Shown: one piece after another, positions 42,003-52,989 of the stretch | Layout of the letters: each line of letters opens with the position of its first letter | Numbering within the stretch: the first letter of the stretch is position 1 | NCBI GenBank assembly: GCA_047967505.1 | Contig: CM106539.1 | From: Dipteris shenzhenensis | Lineage: Eukaryota > Polypodiophyta > Polypodiopsida > Gleicheniales | Direction: 5' to 3' (one strand) | Length of the DNA: 64,000 nt | The notes under the pieces: generated by a model | Told to the model about the DNA's origin: nothing | The model's database searches: none | What the model saw: only the letters and a program-made list of their open reading frames with translations | Made by a program: the position numbers and the translations under genes

Positions 42003-45000
42003 GTAACTCCTTTTCTTGCATGCAGAAGATTTATGGCTCTCAACAAGGGATAGAGATATGGGTTATACATACCGTCACAATGCTTTTACTCATTACTGGG
42101 CTCGACTTGACAGATGGTATTTGTTGGATGCTCAGCAGTATGCTAGTTTCACATGTGCATTATGGGTTGATCATTCCCTCTTGCTATCTGATCACTTTTC
42201 AGTACGCTTGACATTATCTATAGCACGTTTGACAGATGATATGCCTTTTTTTGGTCGTCGCCTATTCCATGTTAATAGTGCTTATTTGCTTCATCAACAA
42301 TTTTAGAACATGGTGAGAGCGGCTGTCCGCCCCCTCCTCTTACATGCTCAGGAGGACATGGATTTTGCTTGGATCAGTCTTGCCCATCGCTTGCAGGCTG
42401 TTATTCAAGATTATGGACGGAGTCACATGGAAAACCTCAGGCTTAAGCTGAAATGGGCTCAATCTCACAAGCAACAAATGGATGTAATCAGCTCTTATAG
42501 GCAGCTCACCTCCTATGAACAGGATTCTTGCACTTATGCGGTTCATATCATCCATCAAAATGATCTTCGCAAAATAAAGAAGTGGCAAATCCGAGCTCGC
42601 ATGAAGCCCCTTTTGGATAAGGGCTGCTCCTCCAAGGCCTTCTTTAAAAGCCTGCATGCGGATAGGCGAAAGGAGGATATTTGCAGGATCAGGCAGGATG
42701 ATGGCACCTGGACCTCCTCCAAATTAGAATTGGAATCGCAATGCTCTAGTCATTTCCAGCATCTCTTTTCTCCTCAGCCTGATTATTCGATGCAAGTGAA
42801 TGCAGCTAGGTCTCAATTTCTTATGCATGTTCAGCCTATATTGTCTCGGGAACAGGCTCATGCATTGGAGCAGCCATTTATGCTTGATGAACTAGATGAT
42901 GCTTTGAGTCATTTACGTAAAGGCAGCTCTCCTGGTTGGGATGGATTGACTGTTGAATTTTTCCGTGCATTTTAGGGTGATCTCAAGGACACTCTTCTTC
43001 TTATGATCAATCATGCTTGGGCAGAACAATCTCTTCCCCCTTCTTGGAAACATGGCCTTGTCAAATTGATCCCCAAAAAAAGGTTGTGTGAGACAATGGC
43101 TGATTGGCGGCCCATATCTCTTATGCCAATCATTTACAAACTCATTGCCAAGATGATTGTCCTTAGGGTTCGATTTATCTTGCAAGCAGGACTTCATCCC
43201 AGGCAGTATGGGTTTGTTCCCAGAAGGCAAATTACTGACAATATCTCCAATGTTTTGCTTGCAATTGAGTATGCCAAATATTCTAAACAAGATGTTCTCA
43301 TTCTGCAAGTGGACATTGCGAAAGCATTTGATACTGTCCATTGGGATTTTATTTCTCAAACTATGCATAAATTGGGATTTGGCCCTCGGCTCGTCCATGT
43401 TATTTACTGGTTGTATTCTCATGCCACTGCACAGTGTCTGCTTGGTAGTGGGTTGTCAAGGACATGGACTATGACCCGTTCAGTGAGACAGGGATGCCCT
43501 CTTAGTTCGCTATTGTACGCCATTGCTACTCATCCCTTATTGTTGCATATGGACCATCTTGCAGATACAGGACAGCTTCATGGCTTGCAAATTCCAGGGG
43601 CACAGCTGTTTCTTGCACAGGCATATGCTGATGATTCATATTTCATGCCCAGGAATTCTCAAAGTGACCTCTCTCATTTGATGCATACTTTGAACGATTT
43701 TGGCATAGCTGCTGGACTGCATATCAACTTTCAGAAATCGAATCTTCTAGCATTGAAAGAAGCTGATTGGCATGCACTTCTCTGGCCAGGCCACATTATT
43801 TCTTGCCATACCATTGTGAGGCATTTAGGGTATCCCATTGGCTGGAATATTACCCCTCAACAACAGCTCAAATGGGTGCTTCAAAAGATTAACAAGAAGC
43901 TGGAATATTGGCACTTGTCAACTTGGCCTCTACATGTTCGACTTCGGATAGTACAGTCTACCATTATGGCATATGTGCAATTTTATTTGCCTCTTCTTCA
44001 CTAGTCTTTTAAGCATTTGGCTTCCTATATGTCCCAGGCTATGGAGATATTTTGGAAAAGCAAATCTCACAAAAAGGCTTTGCGACTACTTCCCATGCAG
44101 TCTGTTTGTTCTCCTAAGACTCATGGCGGACTGAATATTCTCAATCTTCAGTTTCATATGTTGGCAAGAAAGAGCACTATGATTGCTGATTTCTTTCAGC
44201 AAAAACAGCCATGGGCTATTATGTTAGCAGCTATGTGTGGAAACATGAAGTCCCATGCATATGGGCATTGGATTACAGATCACTGGGAAGCAGTCATGAC
44301 CACATTTCAGGGGAAAATTCCTGGCTGTCCTGTTTCTACTGCTTTTATTCATGATTGGAAGAGAATTCTCTCTTATGCTAAATGGTCAAGTGCTTCTTCT
44401 TATCATGGTAACTCTCTTCGTTTGGAAAGCATCCATTGGAGCAAGGTGTTTGAATTGCCTCTTGCTTTACAGGCACCTATTAAAGCATATAATCTTATGA
44501 AATTGGGCATAAGATTTGTCAGAGATGTGGTGGATCAACATGGTTATGTGCTTTCATTTCCACAAGCTTGCAGGACATTCCCCTTGGGTCTGCATCATAG
44601 GCCCATTTGGAGAATACTTACAACTATGTTGCAGCCATTTGTTCCTGTTCCTCCGCTGTTTGTACAGGACAAATTACTGGACTGGAATCTGACTTCCTTG
44701 TCTCCTGCTACCTGTTCACTTTCAATGCATAATTTGACATCCTCGATGGTCTACAGATTTCTTCTTCCACCGCCATGGATTGATAAGCATGCCAACACTC
44801 TTTGGGATTTGGATAGGCCTTTATCTTGGTGGCAATCAAAACTCAAGAAATTTTGGAAAGCTAAATTGCCATTGAAACAGAGGCTTTTCTTTTGGAGATG
44901 TATAGTGGGAGCTTTTTCCATTGGGGTGAAATTGGAAGCACGTCGTATTGCTTCCTCTTCCTGCCCCCGTTGCTCTCATCACCGTGAGAGAGTTCCCCAT

Positions 45001-45451
45001 TTGTTATGGTCTTGCCCGCACTCTCGAATATTGATCACTCATGTCTCTCATTTGCTGCGGCTTCGGTTTCCCTCTATCAGATTCGGGAAACTCTTCTGGA
45101 TGTTTGGATGCTTCTCATCTCAGATGTCTCCATTCCTCCTTTTCTTTCACTGGGCTCGCTTTTGGGTACTATGGACTATTTGGACACAGAGATTGCATTT
45201 TAGGATGGAACAACAGTTTCCTCAGGCATATGCTTTCTTCAGAATGTCCCTCAAGCAATCTTTATATGATAGTTATGCTGCGAGGGACTTGGATGCTACT
45301 AGCGTTGAAGTGTTTTCTCACTGTTTTTGAGTTCTTTCATTAGGCTCTCTTTTGGAATCTAATGTCATGTACATTGATTTCATGTTAATTTTATAGTTAC
45401 TGGTTTCACCCCCCAAAAAATAAAATTAAAAAAAAAAAAGTGTGTGTGTGG
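42003..45451 (+). mobile_element. LINE F: 5'-truncated L1-like LINE
   Basis: Starts immediately after the GT tail of LINE E, within the end of the endonuclease domain. It keeps a complete RT and C-terminus and a short 3' UTR, then an A-run (45428-45439) followed by GT with G-rich variants to about 45466. It is clearly diverged from the C/D/G group. Confidence 0.85.
42016..45330 (+). pseudogene. LINE F ORF2 (partial endonuclease, RT, zinc region) with three TAG stops
   Basis: A single frame runs for 1105 codons, broken only by TAG at 42304-42306, 42973-42975 and 44002-44004. The aligned siblings have CAG, TGG and TGG there, so all three are single C-to-T or G-to-A changes. RT motifs SPGWDGLTVEFF, DWRPISLMP, VRQGCPLSSLLYA and YADDSYF are intact. 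The C-terminal CPRCSHHRERVPHLLWSC module is near 44960. No frameshift is seen, so decay is recent or slow. Confidence 0.87.
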
Positions 45452-45875
45452 GGTGTGGGGTGTGGGTGAGAACTCCAGCTATGGCGACGATACCAGCCCC
45501 TAGCCGGCCCTGCTCGTGATCCCGACCTGTCCCTACTGTTGCCTACGGTCCGTTCATCCTCTTGCGCCTGCTCGCTGTTATCAGCCACCTTTCTCGAGCT
45601 CCGTCTAGTCTCTTTTCCACTTCGTTTCAGCCTCCTGCAGCTCCCCGTTTGTGTGTGTGTGTTCCCTATAGCTCTCCGTTTGTGTGTCTGTGAGCACGAC
45701 AATCTGCTCCACGTTTCCTTTGCACTGTGTGCAGCCTGTTCGCAGCCCTTACCTCTGCTCGTTGAAAATTCGTCACTGTTTCGCCATCCTGTGTGCCCTC
45801 TCAAGCCTCCAAGCGCCTCGCTACGGGTTTCCTTTCAGATTCTGTCCACCTTTCCAGTGAGTTTGATTAGCTAGC

Positions 45876-45983
45876 TGTGTGTAAGGCAGTATCCCTGCAA
45901 GTTTTCTGTCGCAACAGGTTCCTGTGTCCTCTTGTGTGTAAGGCAGTATTCCAGCAAGCTTTCTGTCGCAATAGGTCTCGTGC
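45876..45983 (+). repeat. 57-bp tandem duplication in the LINE G 5' UTR
   Basis: The segment TGTGTGTAAGGCAGTAT...TTTCTGTCGCAA.AGG occurs at 45876-45932 and again at 45933-45983 with a few differences. It lies just upstream of ORF1, so it may be a promoter repeat. Confidence 0.7.
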
Positions 45984-46069
45984 CCTTCTATCCAAATTCC
46001 GTGCCCCGCTGATATAGCGTTGCCACCTTTTTTCTGATTTGACTCTTCCTAGTGAATCGACTAGCTTCA

Positions 46070-47270
46070 ATGGCAGAAACAAATAAGTTTTATGTCAAGA
46101 GAGCGCTCTCTCCAGAACCTAAAAGACAATCAAGGGAGACTCTGTCCTCCATAGCTCCTTCATCTGAAGATGCTTCCTACGTTTTTGACATGTTGAATGA
46201 GGAATTTCAACAAAGTAGAAGAGAATGGATGGTACCTGCTCCGGAACTCACTTACAAAATGAAGTTGTCTCCTCTTGTGCATCCTCTGAAGAAGCTCTCT
46301 CAAACTGCAGTCATCATCTTTTTCCCAGGCAAAATACCCTCGGCTAATGATGTGGGACAATGGGTGAATTCCCTCCTAGGTGGATGCTATGAGGAAGGAG
46401 TCTATTTTGCCTCCCGAGGATTTTATGAAGTTCATCTCTTGGATGCCTTGACATAACAAAAGATGCTGGAAATGTCCCCTTTATTTTTGATCGTCAAATG
46501 GTGCACATCATGCCTTGGTCTCCTAGTAAGGACTCTCAGAATCTCATCAAGCATCATTGCCCTGTATGGGTTGAAGTGGTTGATTTTTCAGATTACATGA
46601 GAACAGAACTTCCTGGCTTAGCGATGACGTTGGGTTTGGGACAAGTGATCTGTCCCCCTTGTCCCACAGGTAATAAAAATTATTTTTGCATCTTATGGGA
46701 TACTGATAGACCAACCCCTCCTTCTATTGCAGTTGAGATTGAGAGTGTTAATTTGGGAAAGAAATATTTCACTTTGAAATGGGGCATTTTTGCTGGAGCT
46801 TGTTTCTCTTATCACAAGTTTGGGCACCTAGCTTCTAAGTGTCCCTCTATCCTTCATCCGCCTCCTCCAGCTACCATTCCTCCGCCATCTAATAAAGGAG
46901 GTCAGAAGACATATGTGGAAAAGACTGAAGCCAAAGGAGCAAAGCCTTCAGTTCATACAGGGAGCCAAGCCAATTCAGCTCAAAACAAGGATAAAGGAAA
47001 AAGCAAGCTAGTGGAAAATAATTCATCTTCTCACGAGGGTTGGCAGACTGCAAAGAAGATAGTGCCTCTCAAAGAAAGACCCCTCCAATCTCGTAATTGG
47101 GATGCTTCTGCTCCTTCTCTTGGTCAACCATCTACTCTTCGGACAGCCCCCTCTCAAAGGCATGGGCTAATGCAGTCAAGAAGGGTATTCCGCTTTGTGA
47201 AGAAGATGATCTAGTCAGGGAATTGGATTCTGAGGATCAGCAAGACCCTGAGGCAATGGCAGAGGCCTGA
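46070..47270 (+). pseudogene. LINE G ORF1 (broken)
   Basis: ATG 46070 gives the same MAE.NK start as LINE D. A TAA at 46454-46456 (AAA in D) and a 1-bp loss near 46487 break the DUF4283-like region. The knuckle reads CFSYHKFGHLASKC, so its second Cys is now Tyr. A frameshift near 47140 changes the C-terminus before the ancestral stop at 47268-47270. Similarity to D is otherwise high throughout. Confidence 0.85.
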
Positions 47271-47317
47271 TGCCTCCCTTTCTTTTTTAGGACTGCTCAT
47301 TTCTTGTACATATTTTC

Positions 47318-50300
47318 ATGCGTGCTTCTCTTAAATGTGTTTCTTATAATATACAGGGCCTCTGCAAACCGAATAAATGGAGGCTCCTTTGGCACTATAT
47401 TAATAAATCTCATCCAGATGTTGTGTGTCTGCAAGAGCATAATCAGCATTCTTTTGCTGGCCAGCATGGGTTCTTTTTAGGATATGATATATTTTATGCA
47501 GGATCTGATCAATTCTCTGGGCTGTGCATTCTAGCCAGACATGATTTGCAGCCCTGGGTAGCATATAATGATCTTTGTGGCCGATGGATGATTATCCAAT
47601 GTATGATCAATGGAGAGATTTTTGAAATTGGTTCCTTGTATGCCTCTCAAACTTCAGGTTCTAGAGCTCAAATGTGGGACTCCATAGAGCAATATCCTTG
47701 GTCCACAAATGCTATACTTTGTGGTGACTTCAATAATTCTCCTCACTGGCAGGACAATACCACACATAAATCCCATATGCAGCCCTCTGAAATTCAGCAA
47801 TGGGAACATATGACTTCATCACTCCGTACCGCAGATTTATGGACAGCAACTCACCCTTCAGTTTTGGGATTTACATATCATCATAATGCTTTTACAGAAT
47901 ATTGGGCCAGGCTTGATAGATGGTATCTTATTCATGCTCAGCAATATGATGATTATACATGTCAAATGTGAACTGATTATTCTCAACAACTATCTGATCA
48001 CTCCACTTTGGCTGAACTTTTCATTTGACATGCCTCAGGATGACATGCAGCTCTCTTCAGTCAGACACTTACAGGTCAATCAATTGTATCTTTCTCATGA
48101 AAAATTCCAGCAAATGATTAGATTGGCTTGCAGGCCATTGTTATCTCATGCTCAGGAGAATCTGGACTTTGCTTGGAACTCTTTTGTACATCATATTCAA
48201 AATGTCATCAAGGAATATGGAAGATGGTACATGGCAGAAACCAGGCAGCATATCCAGTGGGCAAAATCATACAAGCAATCCTTGGTACAGATTAGCCATC
48301 AAAGGTCTCTTTCTGCTTCTGAGCAGAGTTCATTGTCTTTTGCTTCTTCCATAATTGAAGCTAATGATAAACGCAAGCTTTCCAAATGGCAGACAAGGGC
48401 TAGAGTTAAGCCTATGCTAGATAAGGGTTGTTCCTCAAAATCTTTCTTTCGGAATTTACATGCATATAGACAAAGTCAATCTATCATGAGAGTCAGAAAA
48501 CCCGATGGTCTTTGGACCTAGACTTTATCTCAGCTAGAGAAACAATGTTTGGATCATTTTCAGCTTCTTTTTTCTCAGCCATCTTCTACTCCTCAGGTTG
48601 AATTGGCTCAGAGCAGATTTATTGAGCTTGTTTCTCCTATTGTTTCTTTGCAAAAAGCTTCAATGCTGGAAATGTCCTTTTCAGATATTGAATTGGATGA
48701 AGCTCTCAAACATTTGGGTAAATATAAATCCCCTGGCTGGGATGGTTTGACGGTTGAATTTTTTGCAGCCTTCTGGGCTGAATTGAAGGGTCCAATCTTG
48801 AAGCTCATTAATGTAGCCTGGCAGCATCAACATCTTCCTTCAGCTTGGAAGCATGGTCTGGTTAAGCTTGTGCCCAAAAAACCCCTATGTGAGACTATGG
48901 ATGATTGGAGGCCCATCACTTTGATGCCTGTTATATATAAACTTATTGCTAAAATGTTGGTTCATCGGATAAAGGATATCCTTCATGATGGACTTCATCC
49001 CAGGCAATATGGTTTTGTTCCAAGAAGGAATATACATGATAATATCTCCAATACTCTCATCGCAATGGAATATGCAAAATATTCAGCTCAAGATGTTTTG
49101 GTCATGCAGGTGGATGTGGCAAAGGCATTTGATACCGTACAGTGGGATTATGTTACAGTGGGATTATGTCTCTCAAATCATGTCTAAACTTGGTTTTGGG
49201 CCAAAGCTAGTTAATGTCATATATTGGCTTTACTCAGATTCCACTGCTCAATGCTTTATAGGGAATCATTTATCTGAGTCTTGGACTCTGGAACGATCAA
49301 TTCGACAGGGATGCCCTCTCAGTGCTTTGCTCTATGCTATTGCTTCACATCCTTTGCTTCTTTATATGGATCATCTGGTTGATACTGGACAGTTAGTGGG
49401 GCTTCAGATTCCTGGCTCACGTCCTTTCATTGCACAGGCTTATGCAGATGATTCATCCTTCATGCCAAAGAATAGTCCTCTGGAGCTTCACTTATTGATG
49501 GATACCCTTTCCGATTTTGGGTTGGCAGTTGGTCTAAAAATTAATTTTCAGAAATCAAAACTCTTGCCTCTCAAGCATTGCGACTGGCATGCTATCCTTT
49601 GGCCCGGCTAGATTATTTATATGGAAAACATAGTAAGACATTTGGGTTATCAAATTGGTTGGAAAATCAGAAATAAGCAACAAATATCTTGGGTATTTAA
49701 CAAAATTCAGGACAAATTGGAATATTGGAAGATCTCCACTTGGCCATTGCATGTTCGGCTTCGAATTGTCCAGTCCATTGTTCTAGCTTATGTCCAGTTT
49801 TACCTTCCTCTATTACATTGGTCATCTCGAGATCTCTCTTCTTTTATGTCTCAAGCCATGGAGATTTTTTGGAAAACTAAGCTTCATAAAAAAGCTTTAA
49901 GGTTGCTCAAAATGGACCTGCTTTGCTCACCAAGAATGCATGGTGGCTTGAATATTATAAACATCAAATTTCATGTGTTGGCAAAAAAGATCACTATGCT
50001 CAAGACTTTTTTTCAGCAAGAGCAGTCTTGGTCTATCATGTTGGCATTTTTGTGTGGTCAGATGCGCACAAATGGTTATGGACATTGGCTAGTTGATCCA
50101 TCGGAAGTAGTACTTGGCAAGTTTCAAGGTAAAATCCCTGGTTGTCCATTTTCTACTGCCTTGATTCAGGATTGGAAGAAAGTGCTCTCTCGCATCAAAT
50201 GGTCTCCCCATCCTGCTTCTATAGCTTCCTCGCTTCGAATGGAAAGCCTTCATTGGAGTGATGTGTTTACTCTCCTCTTGCTATATAACAACCAATCAGG

Positions 50301-51146
50301 GCTTACAATCTCATGAAGTTGGGCATCCGGTTCATTGATGATGTGGTAGATACTCAGGGGCATATTCTCTCTTTTCTGGCAGCATGCCAACACTACAATC
50401 TTGGGATGCATCATAGACCCATATGGAAAGCTATTGCAGATCTCTTACTCCCTTTGGTTCCGATTCCAACATTGGAAGTAAGAGACAGGCTTCAAGATTG
50501 GCATCTTCAGTCTTCAAGTCCAGGACTCTCCTCTCAACCTTTGCATCTATTGACTTCCATACAGGCTTATCGATTGATATTACCTCCTCCATGGATTGCT
50601 CATCATGCAAATTCTCTTTGGCATCTGAATAAGTCTTTAACTTGGTGGAAAGGAAAATTGAAATTGATATGGAAGTTGAAAATGCCATTGAAGCAGCGAC
50701 TCTTTCTCTGGAGATGTATTGTTGGTATTTTTCCAGTGGGAGTGAAATTGGCTCAAAGAAGGATTGCCTCTCCTCTTTGTCCAAGATGTCATCATACTCG
50801 TGAGAGTATTCCGTATTTATTGTGGTTCTGTTCATATTCCAGAGACCTTCTGGGCAAGATCTCCTATTTTTTCTCTCTCAGATTTCCTGCACATAGATTC
50901 TCGAGGTTTTTTTGGATTTTTGGCAGAGTATCAGCTTCTTTGTCACAGTATTCTCTTTTCTTCCATTGGACCAGATACTGGGCCTTATGGACCCTCTGAC
51001 AACAGCGAAATCATGCATATCTGAATTTACCCCTTCAGCACCCTTATGAGTTCTTCCGAGCCTCATTGCGGCAGTCCTTATATGATGCCTTGCATGAGGA
51101 AGATTTGGATGTTTCTTGCATTCAGCTTTTCTTTTATTGTTTCTGA
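47318..51146 (+). pseudogene. LINE G ORF2 (broken)
   Basis: The start MRASLKCVSYNIQGLC has an intact codon 10 (TAT), unlike C and D, and the RT motif is RQGCPLS. Lesions in order are TGA 47969-47971 (Trp in siblings), a 2-bp deletion near 48000, TAG 48519-48521, a 16-bp tandem duplication at 49139-49170, TAG 49609-49611, a frameshift near 50270 and TGA near 50997. Endonuclease, RT (YADDSSF) and the CPRCHHTRESIPYLLWFC zinc module can all still be read. It represents an independent, older descendant of the same lineage as D. Confidence 0.86.
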
Positions 51147-51255
51147 TGGATAGGGCATTGGCTCTTTTTTCGAGCATTGCCCAGTTGTAAAATGGATGTT
51201 TCATAATATATTTTTCTTAGTTTCACAAAAAAAAAAGTGTGTTCGTGTGTGAGAG

Positions 51256-51362
51256 TTGAATCTTGCTTTAAATTTTAGTATGCATTATACTATGTAGTAT
51301 GTGTGTGTGCACTATAGTCTATTGGTGTGTGTGTTTGTGTGTCTGAGATCTATCAGCTGAGA
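51256..51362. other. GT-rich flank between the two LINE families
   Basis: Contains scattered GTGTGTG tracts at about 51299-51310 and 51325-51342 in otherwise AT-rich sequence. It is possibly the remains of the original microsatellite locus. No gene seen. Confidence 0.5.
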
Positions 51363-52640
51363 GAAAAGAAAGAAAGAAAGAAAGAAATATTTATTTCTAA
51401 CGTCTTCAGAAGCCCTTGCGGGACTATAAGACAAAGCACACACACCAAAAGGGTAAACACCAAACACCAGTTATAGACTGAGAGTCTCTTGGGAGTGCAT
51501 ATAACCACTTACAAAGTTATTATAGATAAGCTACATTATACTAGGTGAGATAGTCAGCCTGTATTACATCAGTTTAAGACTGAGAGTCCTTGGGTTTGGA
51601 TTTAAAATATTTGAGAAGTGCTTTTCTATCTCTGTAGACAGCCCATTTCCCTTCTTTGCGAGCGTCCTTCACTTTGTTCAATTCTATGGGCTTCATCTTG
51701 ATATGAATTGGGGTGAGCTCCGCTGATATCCATACCTTGGTGCCTCTCAACTTATTTGTTTGCATGAGAACCTTGATTCTTGCTTTCCTGTCATTGAGTA
51801 CCACTTTAGCTTGTGTCCCAATAGGTATATCCTTGAAGTCCCATTCAATCTGAGGGGTTGCTGCTATGATATTATCAATTTTTTCTGCTAGACTCCCTTC
51901 ATGCCAATCTTCAGGTAGTCCTTCAATGCGTAGACTTCGAGCATTAGTTGCCCTCTTTTCTTGTTCTTGCACCTCTCCATATACTTCACTTTTGTTGATT
52001 TTGCTGTCCATTGTTGCCGAGATTTCCTCTTTGATCAATTTGACCTTATTGGTGACCATGTCATGGAATTTGGTTACCAACTGTGGTGCAGGTGCTGCTT
52101 CCATGTGTATCTGTAGTACTTCTTGTATGATATCTTGTTTGCCATTGTTCTCCATCTCCTTCACTTTCTTCCCGAGAGCTGCAAACATAAGTCTAAGCTC
52201 CCTTACTTCCTGCTGTAGAAAATATATCTGCTCCTGTGGGTCTGAGCCAACCCTCCGCTTGTAATGAAATGTGTATGGGCTGGGTGTTGCTGCGATGTTG
52301 GAGTAGGAGGGTTTTCTGATAGGGGTTGAAACAAATGTCTTCACCTTTGGGGGCTCCATGATGGCCTGTGAATAAATGGGGTCCCTCTTACTATCTCTAA
52401 CACCCCAGACTGAGCCCAGGGGCTGAAGATAGGTTGCTCTTGTACCCCTCCTGCGCAACCTGGATTGGAGACGAACTGCTGACGCTTCCGCCGCCGCGAG
52501 CTGGTACTGGGGGCTGCCCCTTGCTGCTGTGTGTGGTGCTATTGTGACTACAGCAGCCCCTCTAGGTGGGAGCAGGAAAGGAGACGGGATGAGCTAGGCG
52601 CTAGGCAGGAGGAGCTAGGCGCAAGCGGGAGGAGCTAGGC

Positions 52641-52641
<1 letters not shown>
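51363..52641 (-). mobile_element. LINE H: ORF1-only LINE of a second (Tx1/L1-like) family
   Basis: A minus-strand copy whose 3' end (51388) abuts an (AAAG)n tract, (CTTT)n on the sense strand. The 3' UTR shares the CCCGCAAGG..T motif with LINEs I and J. It encodes an ORF1 protein but no ORF2. The 5' end, rich in GAGCTAGGC repeats, abuts the (GA)n tract at 52642. It resembles the HAL1 (half-L1) concept: a non-autonomous LINE keeping only ORF1. Confidence 0.7.
51574..52359 (-). CDS. LINE H ORF1 protein (coiled coil plus RNA-binding domain, about 261 aa)
   Basis: ATG 52359 is the first Met; the frame stays open upstream to 52458 without an ATG. Residues about 45-85 form a coiled coil (EQIYFLQQEVRELRLMFAAL). 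From about 135 the order SLRIEGLPEDWHE, ARIKVLMQTNKLRG and GKWAVYRDRKALLKYF matches the RRM and C-terminal domain of L1 ORF1 (transposase_22 type). It is unbroken. It would bind LINE RNA and assemble as a trimer-like complex by analogy with L1 ORF1p. It differs from the CCHC-type ORF1 of LINEs D and G, so the families are distinct. Confidence 0.7.
   Translation of the reverse strand: MEPPKVKTFVSTPIRKPSYSNIAATPSPYTFHYKRRVGSDPQEQIYFLQQEVRELRLMFAALGKKVKEMENNGKQDIIQEVLQIHMEAAPAPQLVTKFHDMVTNKVKLIKEEISATMDSKINKSEVYGEVQEQEKRATNARSLRIEGLPEDWHEGSLAEKIDNIIAATPQIEWDFKDIPIGTQAKVVLNDRKARIKVLMQTNKLRGTKVWISAELTPIHIKMKPIELNKVKDARKEGKWAVYRDRKALLKYFKSKPKDSQS

Positions 52642-52686
<45 letters not shown>
52642..52686. 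repeat. (GA)n microsatellite at the LINE H / LINE I junction
   Basis: About 22 GA units. On the minus strand LINE I ends directly at this (TC)n and LINE H begins after it. Confidence 0.9.
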
Positions 52687-52690
<4 letters not shown>

Positions 52691-52989
52691 ACCATCTTCT
52701 GGGGGCCTTGCGGGTCTATGAGACAGAAGTACAATCCAAAGGTATCTCATACGAGCCATTGTGGGTTGAAGCAAAGGGCTCACTAAGGCCCTTGCTGAGT
52801 GCTATGCTAAGAAAATGAAAACATAAAACTCAAAAAATAGTAAAAGCTAGTATTGGAAAACTAGTACTCAAAATACGTAGCCGGGCGCCTCTTGTGGGCT
52901 GCGAATTTGTCTGTTGGATCGTCTCCCACTGTGGTTTGGGGGGGGGGGGGGGGTCTAGTCTCCGTGATCTCTGTATCTAGTGGGCCATA

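Larger units (their letters stand above)
45467..51255 (+). mobile_element. LINE G: full-length L1-like LINE
   Basis: Begins after the GT/GGGTG tract that ends LINE F. It has a 5' UTR of about 600 bp, broken ORF1, a 47-bp spacer, broken ORF2, and a 3' UTR ending in an A-run (51227-51236) and GT repeats. The coding part is close to B, C and D, but the 5' UTR is unlike that of LINE D and has no CCGTAC motifs. Confidence 0.87.

Noticed and set aside
42304-44004. Three TAG codons in one frame of LINE F as stop readthrough or a variant genetic code
   Set aside because: Sibling LINEs have Gln or Trp at these positions and also use TGA and TAA as lesions; simple mutations explain them.
52601-52783. 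Small ORF with Ser-Leu repeats across the GA tract
   Set aside because: It translates the (TC)n microsatellite.
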